A stretch of DNA of 64,000 nt from the NCBI GenBank assembly GCA_025738555.1, contig JAOVFP010000001.1:2790001-2854000 (forward strand), given 5' to 3'. The notes below the pieces were generated by a model. The model searched no databases and was not told the DNA's origin. It saw only the letters and a program-made list of their open reading frames with translations. How positions within the stretch are numbered: position 1 is the first letter of the stretch; each line of letters starts with the position of its first letter. A program made the position numbers and the translations under genes. Below are positions 1 through 10,908 of this stretch, piece after piece. The DNA is from Cyathus striatus (lineage: Eukaryota > Basidiomycota > Agaricomycetes > Agaricales > Nidulariaceae).

Positions 1-490
1 GGGGAATGGTTGCAACCTGGTCGTAGGTCCATCCTTCTGGAATCTATATATTTCAATTATAGCATAAATAGTCCCTTCAGTGCTGAATGAGAATTTCCAC
101 TAACCTTAGCAGCTCTATGTTCATTAGTGATCGCATACTGTTGAAATCCACCAGTACGATTAATGAGTTGGCCTTGGAAGAAGCTTCAAATATTTTAAGT
201 GATAGCGACACGGTAACATGACTGAGGTATCCATACACTTTATCGCCCTTAGTAAATCCTTCAACACCTTCTCCTAGTTCTACGACATCGCCTGCTATGT
301 CGTATCCTACGATTGCAGGAAATTTGAGTAACCCCAAATCGTACTTTTGAACTTTCCAATCAGCAGGGTTAAGGCCGGTTGCCTTTATCTTCACAAGAAG
401 TTCTCCTGGACCAGGTTTGTAGATTTCTATCGTCTTAAAGACAAATTCGCGTCCGACGCCTTCAAGGATGAGAGCTTTCTGTTCAGACAT
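1..490 (-). CDS. Zinc-type alcohol dehydrogenase / enoyl reductase-like protein, 5' part (runs off window)
   Basis: Medium-chain dehydrogenase/reductase with an N-terminal GroES-like fold; such enzymes reduce enoyl, quinone or carbonyl groups with NADPH. The start is the ATG at 488-490. Exon 1 shows the family hallmarks ATGLNPADWK and VGYDIAGDVVELGEGV, then GDKVYGY. Translation past about position 225 no longer fits the family; after an intron (boundaries not fixed, roughly 222-190) the next exon reads GGFQQYAITNEHRAAK and ends at 105. A second intron, 104-44 (GT-AG), leads into IPEGWTYDQVATIP at 43-1, where the window ends. The NADPH-binding Rossmann half lies outside. The family resembles ToxD/LovC-type trans-enoyl reductases and fungal quinone-oxidoreductase-like proteins. 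The substrate cannot be told. No lesion is visible. Confidence 0.88.
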
Positions 491-631
491 CTAGCGTAGA
501 GTGAGAATTTAGATATGAGACTAGTTGGATAATCATATAGATCGTTTCATACGCTTTTATATGGTAACTGCAAATAACCAACGGACACATACTATGTAGG
601 AAAAATGAAGTCCCGCCATCATGATCTTGAA

Positions 632-713
632 CGGAAGACATCCGAACTCGATATAGTTTTACACGGAAGGCATCCGAACTCGTTTCTAAATGGCTTTACA
701 CGGAAGACATCCG
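632..713. promoter_or_regulatory. Three CGG-N7-CCG sites upstream of the dehydrogenase
   Basis: CGGAAGACATCCG or CGGAAGGCATCCG occurs at 632-644, 664-676 and 701-713, each followed by GA. An inverted CGG/CCG pair with fixed spacing is the known binding format of fungal Zn(II)2Cys6 regulators. The three sites lie 140-225 bp upstream of the minus-strand start at 490, where a promoter is expected. That they are functional operators is inference. Confidence 0.5.
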
Positions 714-719
714 AGCCCC

Positions 720-1590
720 AGTAATTTAGACTATGTAGGAAATCGCACTTAATATTGTATTAGTCGTCTCTTCAAGACGCAAGTGAAATATGCATTTTTC
801 TGATGAATCGTAAAGTAGATACTCGATGATCAGGTTACTAAGCAGCATGCACGAAGATCTAAATTGATATAGCTGGTTACTTATATGCCCCTTTTCTACA
901 TGCTTTTTCAGATATTATAACGTGTCATGGATGGTAATCTTGACTTGTGGTTTGGTTAAATTGAAACGTGTGCCAACTATATCATTTTTTCCAAGGCTGG
1001 TTTGGACAAGGCTTTGTAGAGCAGGCAAAATGCCTGCGATGCGAAACGCGATATCTCGCACATCTGAAGACGTTCCAAATCAGATTACGTAATCACGCAT
1101 CACGCATCATTGATGCATCCGTATGCATTCCGCTCGCATTCTTTCCCTAATCTCTCCTTCCCACTCATTTGTTTCAATCTTTCCTCAAAATATACTTCTT
1201 CGTACACCGTCCCGACTACACCAATCCCCTGCGACACTCCGAGTTCTCAAAATAGCTCTGACATCGGCACCGACACCAGACCCTATTGTTTGGAAAACTT
1301 GTCTCCTCGCAAACTCCTCAATTCACTGGACTTCTGTACTCGAGTTTTCTATTCAATCTTTATGTTTCAAGCTATGTTCTTTATAATAATTTACATTCCT
1401 TCTTCCGATGTACACAGTCTTACTTATTTTAGATTTATTGGTTTTTCTAGTATATAAATCCCTGTAGTTACACTACAGAATCTAATCAATTTTCCCTCTC
1501 ACCTCAGAACACCCCAGATCGGACGGATGTCTCGATCGACTCGCATATTTATTCTTTGACTAGGTACACCCAGCCGACTTATCACCTCTT
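720..1590. other. No gene recognised
   Basis: The short open frames here overlap on the same strand, have no recognisable motif and look like chance. A pyrimidine-rich, TA-rich stretch around 1160-1460 could be an old promoter or a worn element, but nothing supports a feature. Confidence 0.5.
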
Positions 1591-1592
1591 CA

Positions 1593-1646
1593 GCTTGCAT
1601 CTGCTAGAATTCCAAAACGTGAAGGATATAGTTGGCAAGATTGATA
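1593..1646 (+). pseudogene. Tiny relic of the AAA ATPase C-terminal segment
   Basis: Bases 1617-1646 read NVKDIVGKID, matching the segment ASVKDAVGKID that follows the ATPase core in copy B (about 10447-10480) and ASVKEAVGKID in copy A (about 4090). Flanking bases align loosely with the codons for CVSAAM. It is too short and worn to be a gene. It suggests one more decayed copy upstream of copy A. Confidence 0.4.
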
Positions 1647-1659
1647 GTGTGCAGTGCAT

Positions 1660-2440
1660 ATTCCATATGAGGGTAAGTTCCATCTGAAAAAAACCAATAG
1701 TATGCAGCTGTAAAATCCTACAAAAACAATTCTGAACCGAAGGTGAGGAAGTGAGTCCTTGAGTGTTGTAGAGGAAGATACCAGGTTGAGGGTATCTTTT
1801 TGACAAAGAATGCGAGTTGGGAAGATGCCCATCTATCCCTCCAGGATCCTAGTGGGTTTGCGAGAGAAAGTAAAAGTGGGGGGAAGCAAACTTGAATTAA
1901 TATGAAAACAAAATGAAAACACGTTTTGCTATGCAAGCAAATTGCCTGCTCTACAGCATAAGTAGTCTCAGCGACTGTAGGCTTGTAAACCCTTTCCCAA
2001 CGTGCAAGCCTTTTCATCGTCCGGCTACTAACGTTGCAGTAATATTTGAGATACATGGCATGCTGCTCAAGGAAGAGCCCTGGGACTCTAGGACTTTCAA
2101 TTGAACCCTACGCCGATGCTGAAGCGTTGAAACATTGGCATGGTTGCATGTATGTCTAATATGAAGTATTATCAGTAATGTATCGGGCACCAGCGATTCA
2201 AAAGGCACCGACTAATTATCAGTAGTAAGTACGTACTACATACTCGAAGAATCCAGGTCCGACTCCAAGTTGAACTCCAGCTTACCGTACTACCGTACTA
2301 GTAACAAACAAAGCACAAATGTCACTTACCACATGACTGAATTACATACTTACTTTAGTCGCCGCGCCAATTGAATAAATGCCTGCTTCCCGATCCTTCG
2401 ATGTCTCCTGACAATACGGATGTCTCGAGCAGCACGAGCA
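1660..2440. other. No gene recognised
   Basis: Only short overlapping frames on both strands, without recognisable domains. The stretch lies between the tiny AAA relic and copy A and may be decayed AAA-family DNA, but I could not align it by eye. Confidence 0.4.
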
Positions 2441-2479
2441 GAAACCCTTAGAATGGGGCAGCATACTCGGGGCTAGTGA

Positions 2480-2514
2480 CACCACCACCACCACCACCAC
2501 CACCACCACCACCA
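2480..2514 (+). repeat. (ACC)11 microsatellite
   Basis: Eleven uninterrupted ACC units (2481-2513) sit just before the DIVAQV codons of AAA pseudogene A. In the old frame they would encode a proline or threonine run that the paralogue in copy B lacks, so the expansion is probably local and recent. Confidence 0.95.
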
Positions 2515-4305
2515 GATATCGTTGCTCAAGTCCAGGAAGCAGCAGATCTCAGTTCTCACGAGCCGAAACTGCTGGGATGTATCGCTGAAACAGAGCATCT
2601 TTGTAAGGTCTCGACCTTGCATCAAACATCTACGTGCCACGGAGTCCGAATCCGTTGGTCACGTGACTGTTCTCACCCATCAGCTCCTCCGCGCTTGCTC
2701 CCCCGTCTCATTGGTTCCCGGTTCCGTTCGCTTGTTCTTTCTCCCGCCTAGACTTCACGGTACCGTACATTACATCGGTACCGTTCTCCTTCGACTCACC
2801 ACTCCGTTACCTTTCTTGTTTCCTTATCCGTATCATTTCTCTTTGACTCAATACTTACAAAACATACACATACATATTTTCCCTGACTCATATCTACTTT
2901 CTCTGACTCGTTAACCACTCGTAAATACATATATAAACCCAGTAAAATAGACCCTGTAACCTTAGAGTTCTGAAATACGAGACATTAGACACGCATTTTA
3001 AGTTCTTAAGTCTTCAACTCAACAACTCTCTTCTTTTCTAACTCGTGTGTTTCCCCTGTCAAAGCGTAACCCTCTCGCTTTAATTCGGAGACCTCACAAT
3101 CTTACATCTTCCTTCGACGATATATCTGTACCTTCTCGCATTGTTGAAGCACTTAGGACCATCATTACGCTTCCCTTGCTTTTCCCTGAAGCCTTCAGTG
3201 TGGGTATACTGCAGCGAGAAGCAATGAGTGATGTTCTCCTATACGGCCCTTCAGGTATCGGGAAGGCTCTACTGTGTCGCATTGCTGCTCGTGAGTGTGG
3301 GCACAGATGCTACTCATCAAACAGAGCGATATAATGAATAAGTGGATCGGTGAATCCGAGAAGTTGGTCAATGCGCTACTTGTACGAAGCTATTCTCACT
3401 GTTCTATGTCACACTCACCTCCCTCCATAGAGCTTAGCTAATAGGTTAGTACCGTGTATCATCTTCATTGACGAAGCAGACTCGTGTTTTCGCGCTCGTA
3501 AAGATTCCGACCAGAAATGGACAAGGGACATGGTAAGGCAATATTGTTAACGTTTTATTTTCTCCTTCGTTGATAGCATTTACGATGTGTATCAGATGAG
3601 CGAGTTCCTTCAGGTGCATACATAACTGAGATACTTTTCCTTTTGGATGTACTTATATCTGCTTCAAGAAATCGTAAAGGGCCCAGGGTACTAGTTGTTG
3701 GGGCGACAAACCGTGTAAGAAGAGTTATATTGTACGTCTCACTATTAACCAAGCTAGACTGAACTTTGAAATAGCCTTACGATGTTGATAGTGGAATTAT
3801 CCGTCATCTTCCAAGCTGCATGCTTATCGGCCTGCCGGGAGAGAAGGAAAGAGAAAGTGAGTTATATAAATACCCTGCGATTAACTCCACCTTAATAAAA
3901 AATATTTTATAAGGGATTCTAAAGATTCATCCTCGGGACGAGCGACTAGACGGAGATCTGGATTTACCCGAGGTTGCAAGAAAGGCAAACGATTACTCAA
4001 GCTCTGACCTGAAAAGTACGTCTATTCCATATCTCTTCGCAAGCAACAGCCAAGTAAATCAAATTTTAGATCTCGGCGTATCGGCTGCGATGGCATCTGT
4101 AAAAGAGGCGGTTGGTAAAATAGACTGGGGTATGGTGACAAGACAGTCGAGAAGTCAAATGAGGGACTTTATCAATCACATTGAAGTGCAGGTGGTGAAG
4201 GAGAAAGTGAAGAATAGGAAAGTTAAATTTGAGCATTTTACGCAGGCGTTGAAGGAAGTGGCGCCTTCGTCTGCAGTTGAAAATCATAGTGAATTGTATA
4301 GGTGA
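2515..4305 (+). pseudogene. AAA ATPase pseudogene, copy A (split by a solo LTR)
   Basis: A paralogue of AAA copy B. 2515-2601 reads DIVAQVQEAADLSSHE and continues after the LTR at 3104 with TSSFDDISVPSRIVEALRTI. The Walker A region (about 3245-3268) is GPSGIGKA, where the normal Ser/Thr after the Lys is missing. One base is lost near 3300 (gtgtgggcac against gtgtggggcgc in copy B), which shifts the frame; KWIGESEKLVNALL then follows in the new frame. Walker B is retained (CIIFIDEADS, about 3450-3480). The intron acceptor before the LISAS segment (about 3635) is gone. The arginine-finger segment RRLPSRM is RHLPSCM. A TGA at 4303-4305 replaces the Trp codon of YRWH. Introns otherwise match copy B. 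This is a dead gene that once encoded an Msp1/ATAD1-like AAA protein. Confidence 0.9.
2602..3098. mobile_element. Solo LTR with 5-bp target duplication
   Basis: A 497-bp insertion begins TGTAAGGTC and ends GACCTCACA, a short terminal inversion of the TG...CA kind typical of LTRs. It is flanked by the direct repeat ATCTT (2597-2601 and 3099-3103). Removing it with one ATCTT restores the AAA reading frame (HLTSSFDD). A TATA-like tatataaac lies near 2928-2938. There is no internal coding region, so it is a solo LTR left by recombination between two LTRs. The superfamily (Gypsy or Copia) cannot be decided. Confidence 0.88.
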
Positions 4306-4855
4306 CATGAAAAGTTTGGGTCTGTATCGCATTAAGTGTAGGCTTGTTCTGAGCAATTTACTAACAATTCGCTGGTTTTGATTACTTCCATTTATAGCAT
4401 GGACAATATTAGATTAGACTTTCGTTACAATTATGACTGTTGTTAAATATTGGAAGCTTGCTAGGCTTCGGTTCAACGGAGTCTGATATTATCGCTATCA
4501 TATTAAGTAGTCGAAGAATGATCTTGATGTCCCGCTTCAGTTATTCTGGGATGAGTATGTCAGAATATTCAACGTATAGCTCCGCATGGTAGAACATACA
4601 TTTTAAGGATTCTTAACCAGAAAGAAATGCAACAAAGCCAATCTCAGTACGTGTAACCTGCGTGTAACAATGATAATAACGGGAGTCTATTTTTTTTTTA
4701 TAACTGACTTTGATTTTGAATATCAAATTACATTAGCCTATTATAGGTACTAGCAGTTAACCTGCCCATAGTTCTTAACATAGCTCAACACCATAGCAAG
4801 TGTCGGAGGTGCTGATCACAGCATCGCCAAATGTAACTTTTTTCTGAGAGACACG
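4306..4855. other. AT-rich spacer, no gene recognised
   Basis: The 3' flank of AAA pseudogene A, AT-rich with a T9 run near 4690. No open frame or repeat worth calling. Confidence 0.5.
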
Positions 4856-5545
4856 TTAGCTGGATTGCGCCGAATAGTAAAAGAAACATGCCTGATTAGT
4901 CACAGCTTGTATTATTCTAGGAAGATAATAATCCCCCAATTGCCTATGTTTTTGCCACGGAGTAAACCAGCGCATCTCGTGGTAATTTCCGTCGTTCGCT
5001 AGCCACATCTTTGGGCGGATAAGAAGGATTTTCTTGTCGTGGACGATTACACGGCAGTTGTACATAACATTCTTGTGTGTGATGTGCCTGGCATGGCGTC
5101 ATTAGCAGACCCAGATGATGACATAGGTTTTGACACCACTAACATTCCTATGTCACAGACAATCCCAGTTGTTGCATCTGACGCTAGGATATGCGCTAAA
5201 ACTTCCCAGGAATGACAGGCGGTATCACCTAGGGACGATGTCAAAACATGTAAAATTAAGCGGAGGCATACTCATGCTAACCTTCTAGGAAGTGGTCTTG
5301 AGATCCATACCCGCTAGACAGTAAGGCCTCTAAGAGATTAGATGAGCAGAAAAGATGAGAAAACGTACGAAATTTCGAGCTCTGGTCCTACTATCAGAGT
5401 TGCACCACGAGATTTGGCGATAGCGATGCTCTTCATGATGCACTCATAGTCTTCCTGGATAACATGTTAGTATAAGATGAAGAGATATCTCAGAGACATA
5501 CTTGGAAGTCCAAGGGCAATTGATTGAGAGCGCTAAAGGCATCAT
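4856..5545 (-). pseudogene. Truncated glutamine-dependent NAD+ synthetase (N-terminal glutaminase part)
   Basis: Read on the minus strand with introns: LNQLPLDFQ (about 5530), EDYECIMKSIAIAKSRGA...VGPELE (5447-5389), SGYGSQDHFLEG (about 5320), DTACHSWEVLAHIL...CDIGM (5230-5150), then [10 protein letters not shown] and [17 protein letters not shown]...RWFTPW...[13 protein letters not shown] (5090-4880). These are the ordered landmarks of the nitrilase-fold glutaminase domain of eukaryotic NAD+ synthetase. The catalytic Glu (GPELE) and Lys (LLIRPK) are present. The sequence leaves the family after AVTNQ, before the catalytic Cys segment, and no synthetase domain follows. It is a 5' fragment carried here by a rearrangement; the true initiator is not visible. 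It cannot make NAD+. Confidence 0.88.
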
Positions 5546-6420
5546 TAGACTTATTGGCTTTGATTAATACGTTTGGGTGCTTACCACCTACAAGGATAAC
5601 AAGGGTTGTGGGTGAGGTGGGGGCTCGGAGAAGAGAGTGTGCTTACTTTGCAAGTGTGATAAGATGCCTCATGTTCACGGATGCTAGAGCATATGATAAA
5701 GAGAAAGAGAGGGATGAATTAGGTGGGAGTTATAAGCACTTACAATTGAGGTGATGAGTCGGAAAGAATCAGGATCACTGTATGTAATTAAGTACGTTGT
5801 GATATGGCTCTATTTTTGGATACAACAATCTTATCTTATCGTCATAAAGATCAACAAACAATTACACAACTGTAAGCCTTCTGAGCTTTCCCAGGGTCTC
5901 TGTCACCGACGGTGACAGTGTCACGGTGATTGTCAACTTGAAGTTGAACCGCATCCACTGGCCCACTGCTAACTTGCTGCTACCAGGTTCCTCATAACAT
6001 CCACTATCCCTGGACCATGCAGCGACGCGACAAGCTATCTTGAACCTATCATACTGCTCTCTCTCACAACAATCCTCACTCTGAGTCTCTGACTCGAATG
6101 GCGCCCACAATCAACGGGATATTAAATCCTTCAGGCAACCGCCCGACGCGTATCTGTGCCCAGTTAGGAAAATCACCACAATGACATAGAACAATGAAGT
6201 TAGAATGGAAGTTCCCGCAGCTCCCGAACCCCGACGCGTGCAATGCACATTGCGCAAGGCCGTTGTGAGTCAATTGTTCGCCCACAATGTCAACCTTGCG
6301 GCTCTACGCTGCTGTTGTAGGACCACAACGTGGAGATAGGATAAGGACATTTTAAAGTCGTGAAGACGGGTTTTGACTTTTAGTATCTTCTCCCCAATCT
6401 TCTGCACACTCGTCTGCATC
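5546..6420. other. Spacer and promoter region of AAA copy B
   Basis: Two minus-strand open frames (6285-6076 and 6110-5862) overlap here and could be joined by splicing into a Cys-containing protein of about 140 residues, but I recognise no domain and see no clear intron, so they are not called. Two short palindromes at 5901-5947 are listed separately. Confidence 0.4.
5901..5947. repeat. Pair of near-perfect palindromes
   Basis: 5901-5917 is TGTCACCG-A-CGGTGACA (8-bp arms around one base). 5933-5947 is TCAACTT-G-AAGTTGA (7-bp arms around one base). They lie 15 bp apart and about 480-520 bp upstream of the ATG of AAA copy B. They could be dimeric protein-binding sites. Function unknown. Confidence 0.6.
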
Positions 6421-9400
6421 ATGTCAAATCAAAACTCTGGAGATAACCCGACGTCCTCTGGTGCTCCTTCTGCGCCACCATGTGCCCCCGATGGCCATAG
6501 CACGCATATCGCAGACGAGACAAACTACGAGTCTCAAGACGCGACCTCATCAAGACATGATCCTGCAGCGACTGCTATGAGCTCCAGCTCAGAAGGCGCA
6601 CCGTCTGACTGGGAGGTCGTATCTTCTTCCGATAAAAGTTCGCCTGTTATACCCCTAGAACTTCTCAGCTTATCATCGAACGAAACTGGCGCGTCTGTCA
6701 TCTTATTGTTTCATTAGCTTTAACTAATGGTCATGCTGTAGAACCGCCAACACTATCCAATCCGGCTGAAGATGATCTCGCAACACCTACCGTTGGTGGA
6801 GCGACGCATACATCAACAACTACTCAGGCTGGGGCCTCTGCTGGGATTTTGGGACCATCGACTGGGGATGTCATACCTGAACCGATAGCTGTAGAAGAGG
6901 TAGCTGAGGAGGGGGCTTTAGCTGGCTCGACGGAGTCCAATGAAGTGTATGAGCTTCCTCGACTTGAAAGTAAGTACAAACATTCTCAGCCTTGGTGTAA
7001 ATCTTATGTTCTTTTCTAGATGTTAAAAGCTCTACTCTGTTAAACACCTCCGAGCAATGTACCCCGCGCGCCGAAGCTTCTCAACCCCCCGCTACAAATC
7101 CTGACTCCGTAACTTTAAATTCCCTGGACGCTATCGTACAACCGTGCTCGGAGGAAAGTACGCCTAAACCTCAAGTCTCTAGTGAAGCATCATCCAGTCT
7201 CCCGGCTCCAGGCTCTGCAGCAACTTTGGTAGTTTGTGAGGAGGAAAATACACCACCCGCAGCACCTTGTGAAACCCCATCTACAAATCCTAACGACGTT
7301 TCCGCGAGCTCTGGGAGCGAACCGTCGACGTCTAAAAATGTACCCGCCGCCCCCGTGACAGAGACGGCAGAGATATCGCCTGATGATACCATCTTCAATG
7401 CAGCCTCGAAGAACGACGGGCATAAAGCTTCTACTGGTGAGCTCGATGTTACTATTTTTCTATTCATGGCTGACATTATTTTGTAGGTGAACCCTCTGAT
7501 AGTGCTAATTCCTCTATTGGAACCACTAACAGTGGGATCTCCGGGTCAAAGGTTGAAGCACCTCCTGGAACAAAGACACCTTCAGCCTCAGGCGCGACCG
7601 AACCTTCCGGTGCGGAGATCACACCCTCTGGTTCCAACAAATCGTCGCCTTGTGTAGTCTCAGATACAGCTACGCAATCTCCTGCAGCTGACAACAGCTC
7701 CGATACTACAAAAGTCGAGCCATCAGGCGATGTTTCCCCACCGACTACCACAACTGACAGTACTGCGCTTGTCTCCAACGTAGACACCGTGCCTCAGATC
7801 GAATCAACCTCTACAACCTCTACTTTGAGTTCTGATTCTACTGACGACGCTCCTCCTCCCCCTTCACCGCCAATACCCATATTGCCTCCCGGCATAGCCG
7901 ACCATATCCTTCGGCCATACTCAAGCAACGACAGTCAATGTGGTATTGGATCAGATACACCTGGAATTTCGATCCCAGACTCCATTCTCGAAGAGGTCAA
8001 CGCAACGATTACATACTCCCTATCACAGACTGCGCAAGAGCAGGCTATGGGAGGAACAAAGAAACATCTTGACGAGGAAGCTTCCGATAAAATCCATGAA
8101 CCTTTGGTTCACCTCCGCTATCCTTATGCACATTGTCACGACGTTATTGATACTGCTCTTAAAACTGTGGCCCAGCGCCAGAAAGCGGACCTGGTGACTA
8201 TTGATATGCTTGATCTTGCGCTTATGGAGTATGGTCCTTTCGGAGAAAGTGAGCTTTTCTCGGGTGTTTGGTCGTCTTGGGTTATTAATGCACATTGTAT
8301 TTTAGAAATGGCAGAGGCTGTTCAGCACTTGTATTCTGGGAGATATTATAGAAGTGGGCAGGATGAGTCTATTCAAGACGTGTTCGATGCACTTGTCCAG
8401 ATCCAATCTGAGGATCTCCCTCCGAATAACTCCAGCACTCATGATCGACGAATAGTGTACATAAAGGATTTTGCGACTGTCATCCTCTTCGGCAACCGCA
8501 TCCTCGGTCGAATGCTTCGCGCTATCCATAAACGCCGCTCCAACGAAGCTGTCGAAGGGACCCCATTACTCCCCACCATTCTCGTCCTTGGTTACTCCAA
8601 AGCATACGGCACCGATTCCGAAACGTTGGAAGCTTTCGCAAAAGGTGGAAATCACTTGAGAATGTTGGTTGGTAAACCATACGATAAGATGCACTGTGCT
8701 CCAGGTGTATTCAAGCCTTTCCCGGGGCCATTCAAGACAAGCTTCTTACCATCGTACTTTCCGAAATCGGTGCTTTCTAAGACCGAGGAGACAGATCTAG
8801 ATATTACGTCGATTTCGAATTACGAAGAAATTAATGTTTACCATCTGCAGCTGTCTGCTGGGGCTTTTCTTTCGCTGTATTCTCAAGGAGGAGATGATCA
8901 AGAAAAGAACCAAGAAGTGGGGTTGCGGATTGCTAGTAGACGGCGCTGTGATATTTTGGATGCTTGGATGAGAGTATGTTTGGCTCATCGTGGCGCTGAG
9001 GGCCCCGAACATCCCATTCATTTTGTCAATTCCACTGTTTCCCCGCCGATTGCAGAGACCGAACGTACAGCCGATAGCGACTATGTATTGGCAGCGAAAT
9101 CGGTGGACAGCTTAGCTACGAAACTTAACCGTCAGCTCTTGATCGAGTGGTCATAACGGCAATCGGTCTTGCTGCGACTCCTGACCAAGTCACTCCTGTG
9201 CGAGTGGCTGGCTCCGACATTTCAAAGGCGTGCAGATTGGTAATGGAAGGATGTGACATGCGCAATGACTGGTACAAGGAGAAGCACCCTGAGGTCTCCA
9301 AGTCGGGCGATGACGAGCCTGATTCTGAGGAATCGCCGCATGACATCGTTGCCGAAGTTAAAGCTGCGAAAAATCTTAGTGAGCACGAGGAATCCTTGCT

Positions 9401-10730
9401 TGGATCTATCGTCGACACAGGACACCTTGCATCTTCTTTTGATGACATATCTGTCCCAGAGCGCGTTATTGAAACCCTCAGGACGATTATTACGCTACCG
9501 CTGCTCTTTCCAGAAGCTTTCAATGCTGGCATACTACAACGAGAATCTATGAGTGGGGTTCTGCTTTATGGTCCACCAGGCACTGGGAAGACTCTGCTGT
9601 GTCGTATTGCTGCTCGGGAGTGTGGGGCGCAAATGCTTCTCATCAAACCGAGCGATATAATAAACCAATGGGTCGGTGAATCCGAGAAGTTGGTCAATGC
9701 ACTATTTGTACTTACGCCGTTCTCTCTACCTGAGTCCACATTAACCTTAACATTCGATCCTTCCGTAGAGCTTGGCTAATAGGCTAGCACCTTGCATCGT
9801 CTTTATTGATGAGGTCGACTCGTGTTTTCGTGCTCGCACAGATTCGGACAGGAAGTGGACAAGGGATATGGTAAGGCTATTTCTACTAGCTGATTATTCT
9901 TCGCTAATATTTTTACGATGTGCACCAGATGAGCGAATTCCTTCAGGTACTTGCTAGAGTCATGCATTGTCCTTCTGAACATACTAATATGGATTCTAAA
10001 GGCTATGGATGGACTTATATCTTCCTCCAAGAACAAAGAAGGCGGAGTGCTGGTTATAGGCGCAACAAACCGCGTGAGTAAATATACGCTACATACACTG
10101 GACGGACTGAGCTGAATATCGAATTAGCCTTACGATATTGACGATGCCATCATCCGTCGTCTTCCGAGCCGTATGCTCATTGGGTCTCCTGGAGAGAAGG
10201 AAAGAGAAGGTAAGTTTCGATAAACGTTATTTACCGGGCCTGCGTTAGTAACTTTTGTATTCTCTCAGCTATTTTGAAGATCCATCTTCGAGGGGAGGAA
10301 CTAGATGACGATGTTGCCTTGTCCGATGTCGCGCAGATGACCAGGGACTACTCTGGCTCTGATCTCAAAAGTAAGAGGTTTTAATTTGTATCCATGGGCA
10401 TCAACTAACTGATGTCTCGTGCTAGATCTTTGCGTATCAGCTGCGATGGCATCCGTGAAGGATGCGGTTGGCAAGATAGACTGGAGTCTGGTGTCCAGCC
10501 TCCCAAGAAATCAACCAAAGAAGTGCGATACACAAAACATTCAGGCCGAGAAGCCTCATGCAGATGATTCGGAATCGGGAGTGAATGCAGCGAAAGAGAA
10601 GATGAAGAGCCGTACTGTTAAAATGGTTCATATAAGGCAGGCTATGAAAGAAGTGGCACCTTCTTTGTCGGCGGGAAGTCACAGAGAGCTTTATAGATGG
10701 CACGAGAGTTTTGGATCTGTTTCTTGCTGA
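6421..10730 (+). CDS. AAA ATPase, copy B (Msp1/ATAD1-like core; one apparent frameshift)
   Basis: The ATG at 6421 opens a long Ser/Thr/Pro/acid-rich, probably disordered region. Exons I can place: 7020-7436, 7487-8248, 8306-9707, 9769-9870, 9929-9946, 10002-10073, 10128-10209, 10269-10370 and 10426-10730, plus two at the start (to about 6700, and to 6969). A middle region (HDRRIVYIKDF...RAIHKRR) is shared with copy D. The AAA core starts near 9430: SFDDISVPERV, Walker A GPPGTGKT (9570-9593), WVGESEKLV, Walker B CIVFIDEVDS, GATNR, arginine fingers RRLPSRM, and SGSDLKNLCVSAAM. The core resembles Msp1/ATAD1-type membrane-protein extractases of the meiotic AAA clade. A shift near 9135-9145 separates SLATKLNR from ALDRVVITAIGL, which align to one continuous stretch in copy D; a novel intron is the alternative. 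No Gly-rich tail. About 1,200 residues. Confidence 0.82.
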
Positions 10731-10908
10731 AGCATTAACAGTTATAATATAATGTTCAACTTTGGATAAGTATATGTGATCAATACACATTTAAGGGGCT
10801 ATATGCATGTAAGAACACCAGTGACTAAAGAGCATGAATGAATATACGTTTCTTAATATGATGTAGGAACTGTCAATGTGAATGTATCTAATGCGTGGCC
10901 TCCTTTAC

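Noticed and set aside
5862..6285. Possible small Cys-containing (lectin-like) gene on the minus strand
   Set aside because: Two frames overlap without a clear intron, and I could not match the Cys pattern to any family.
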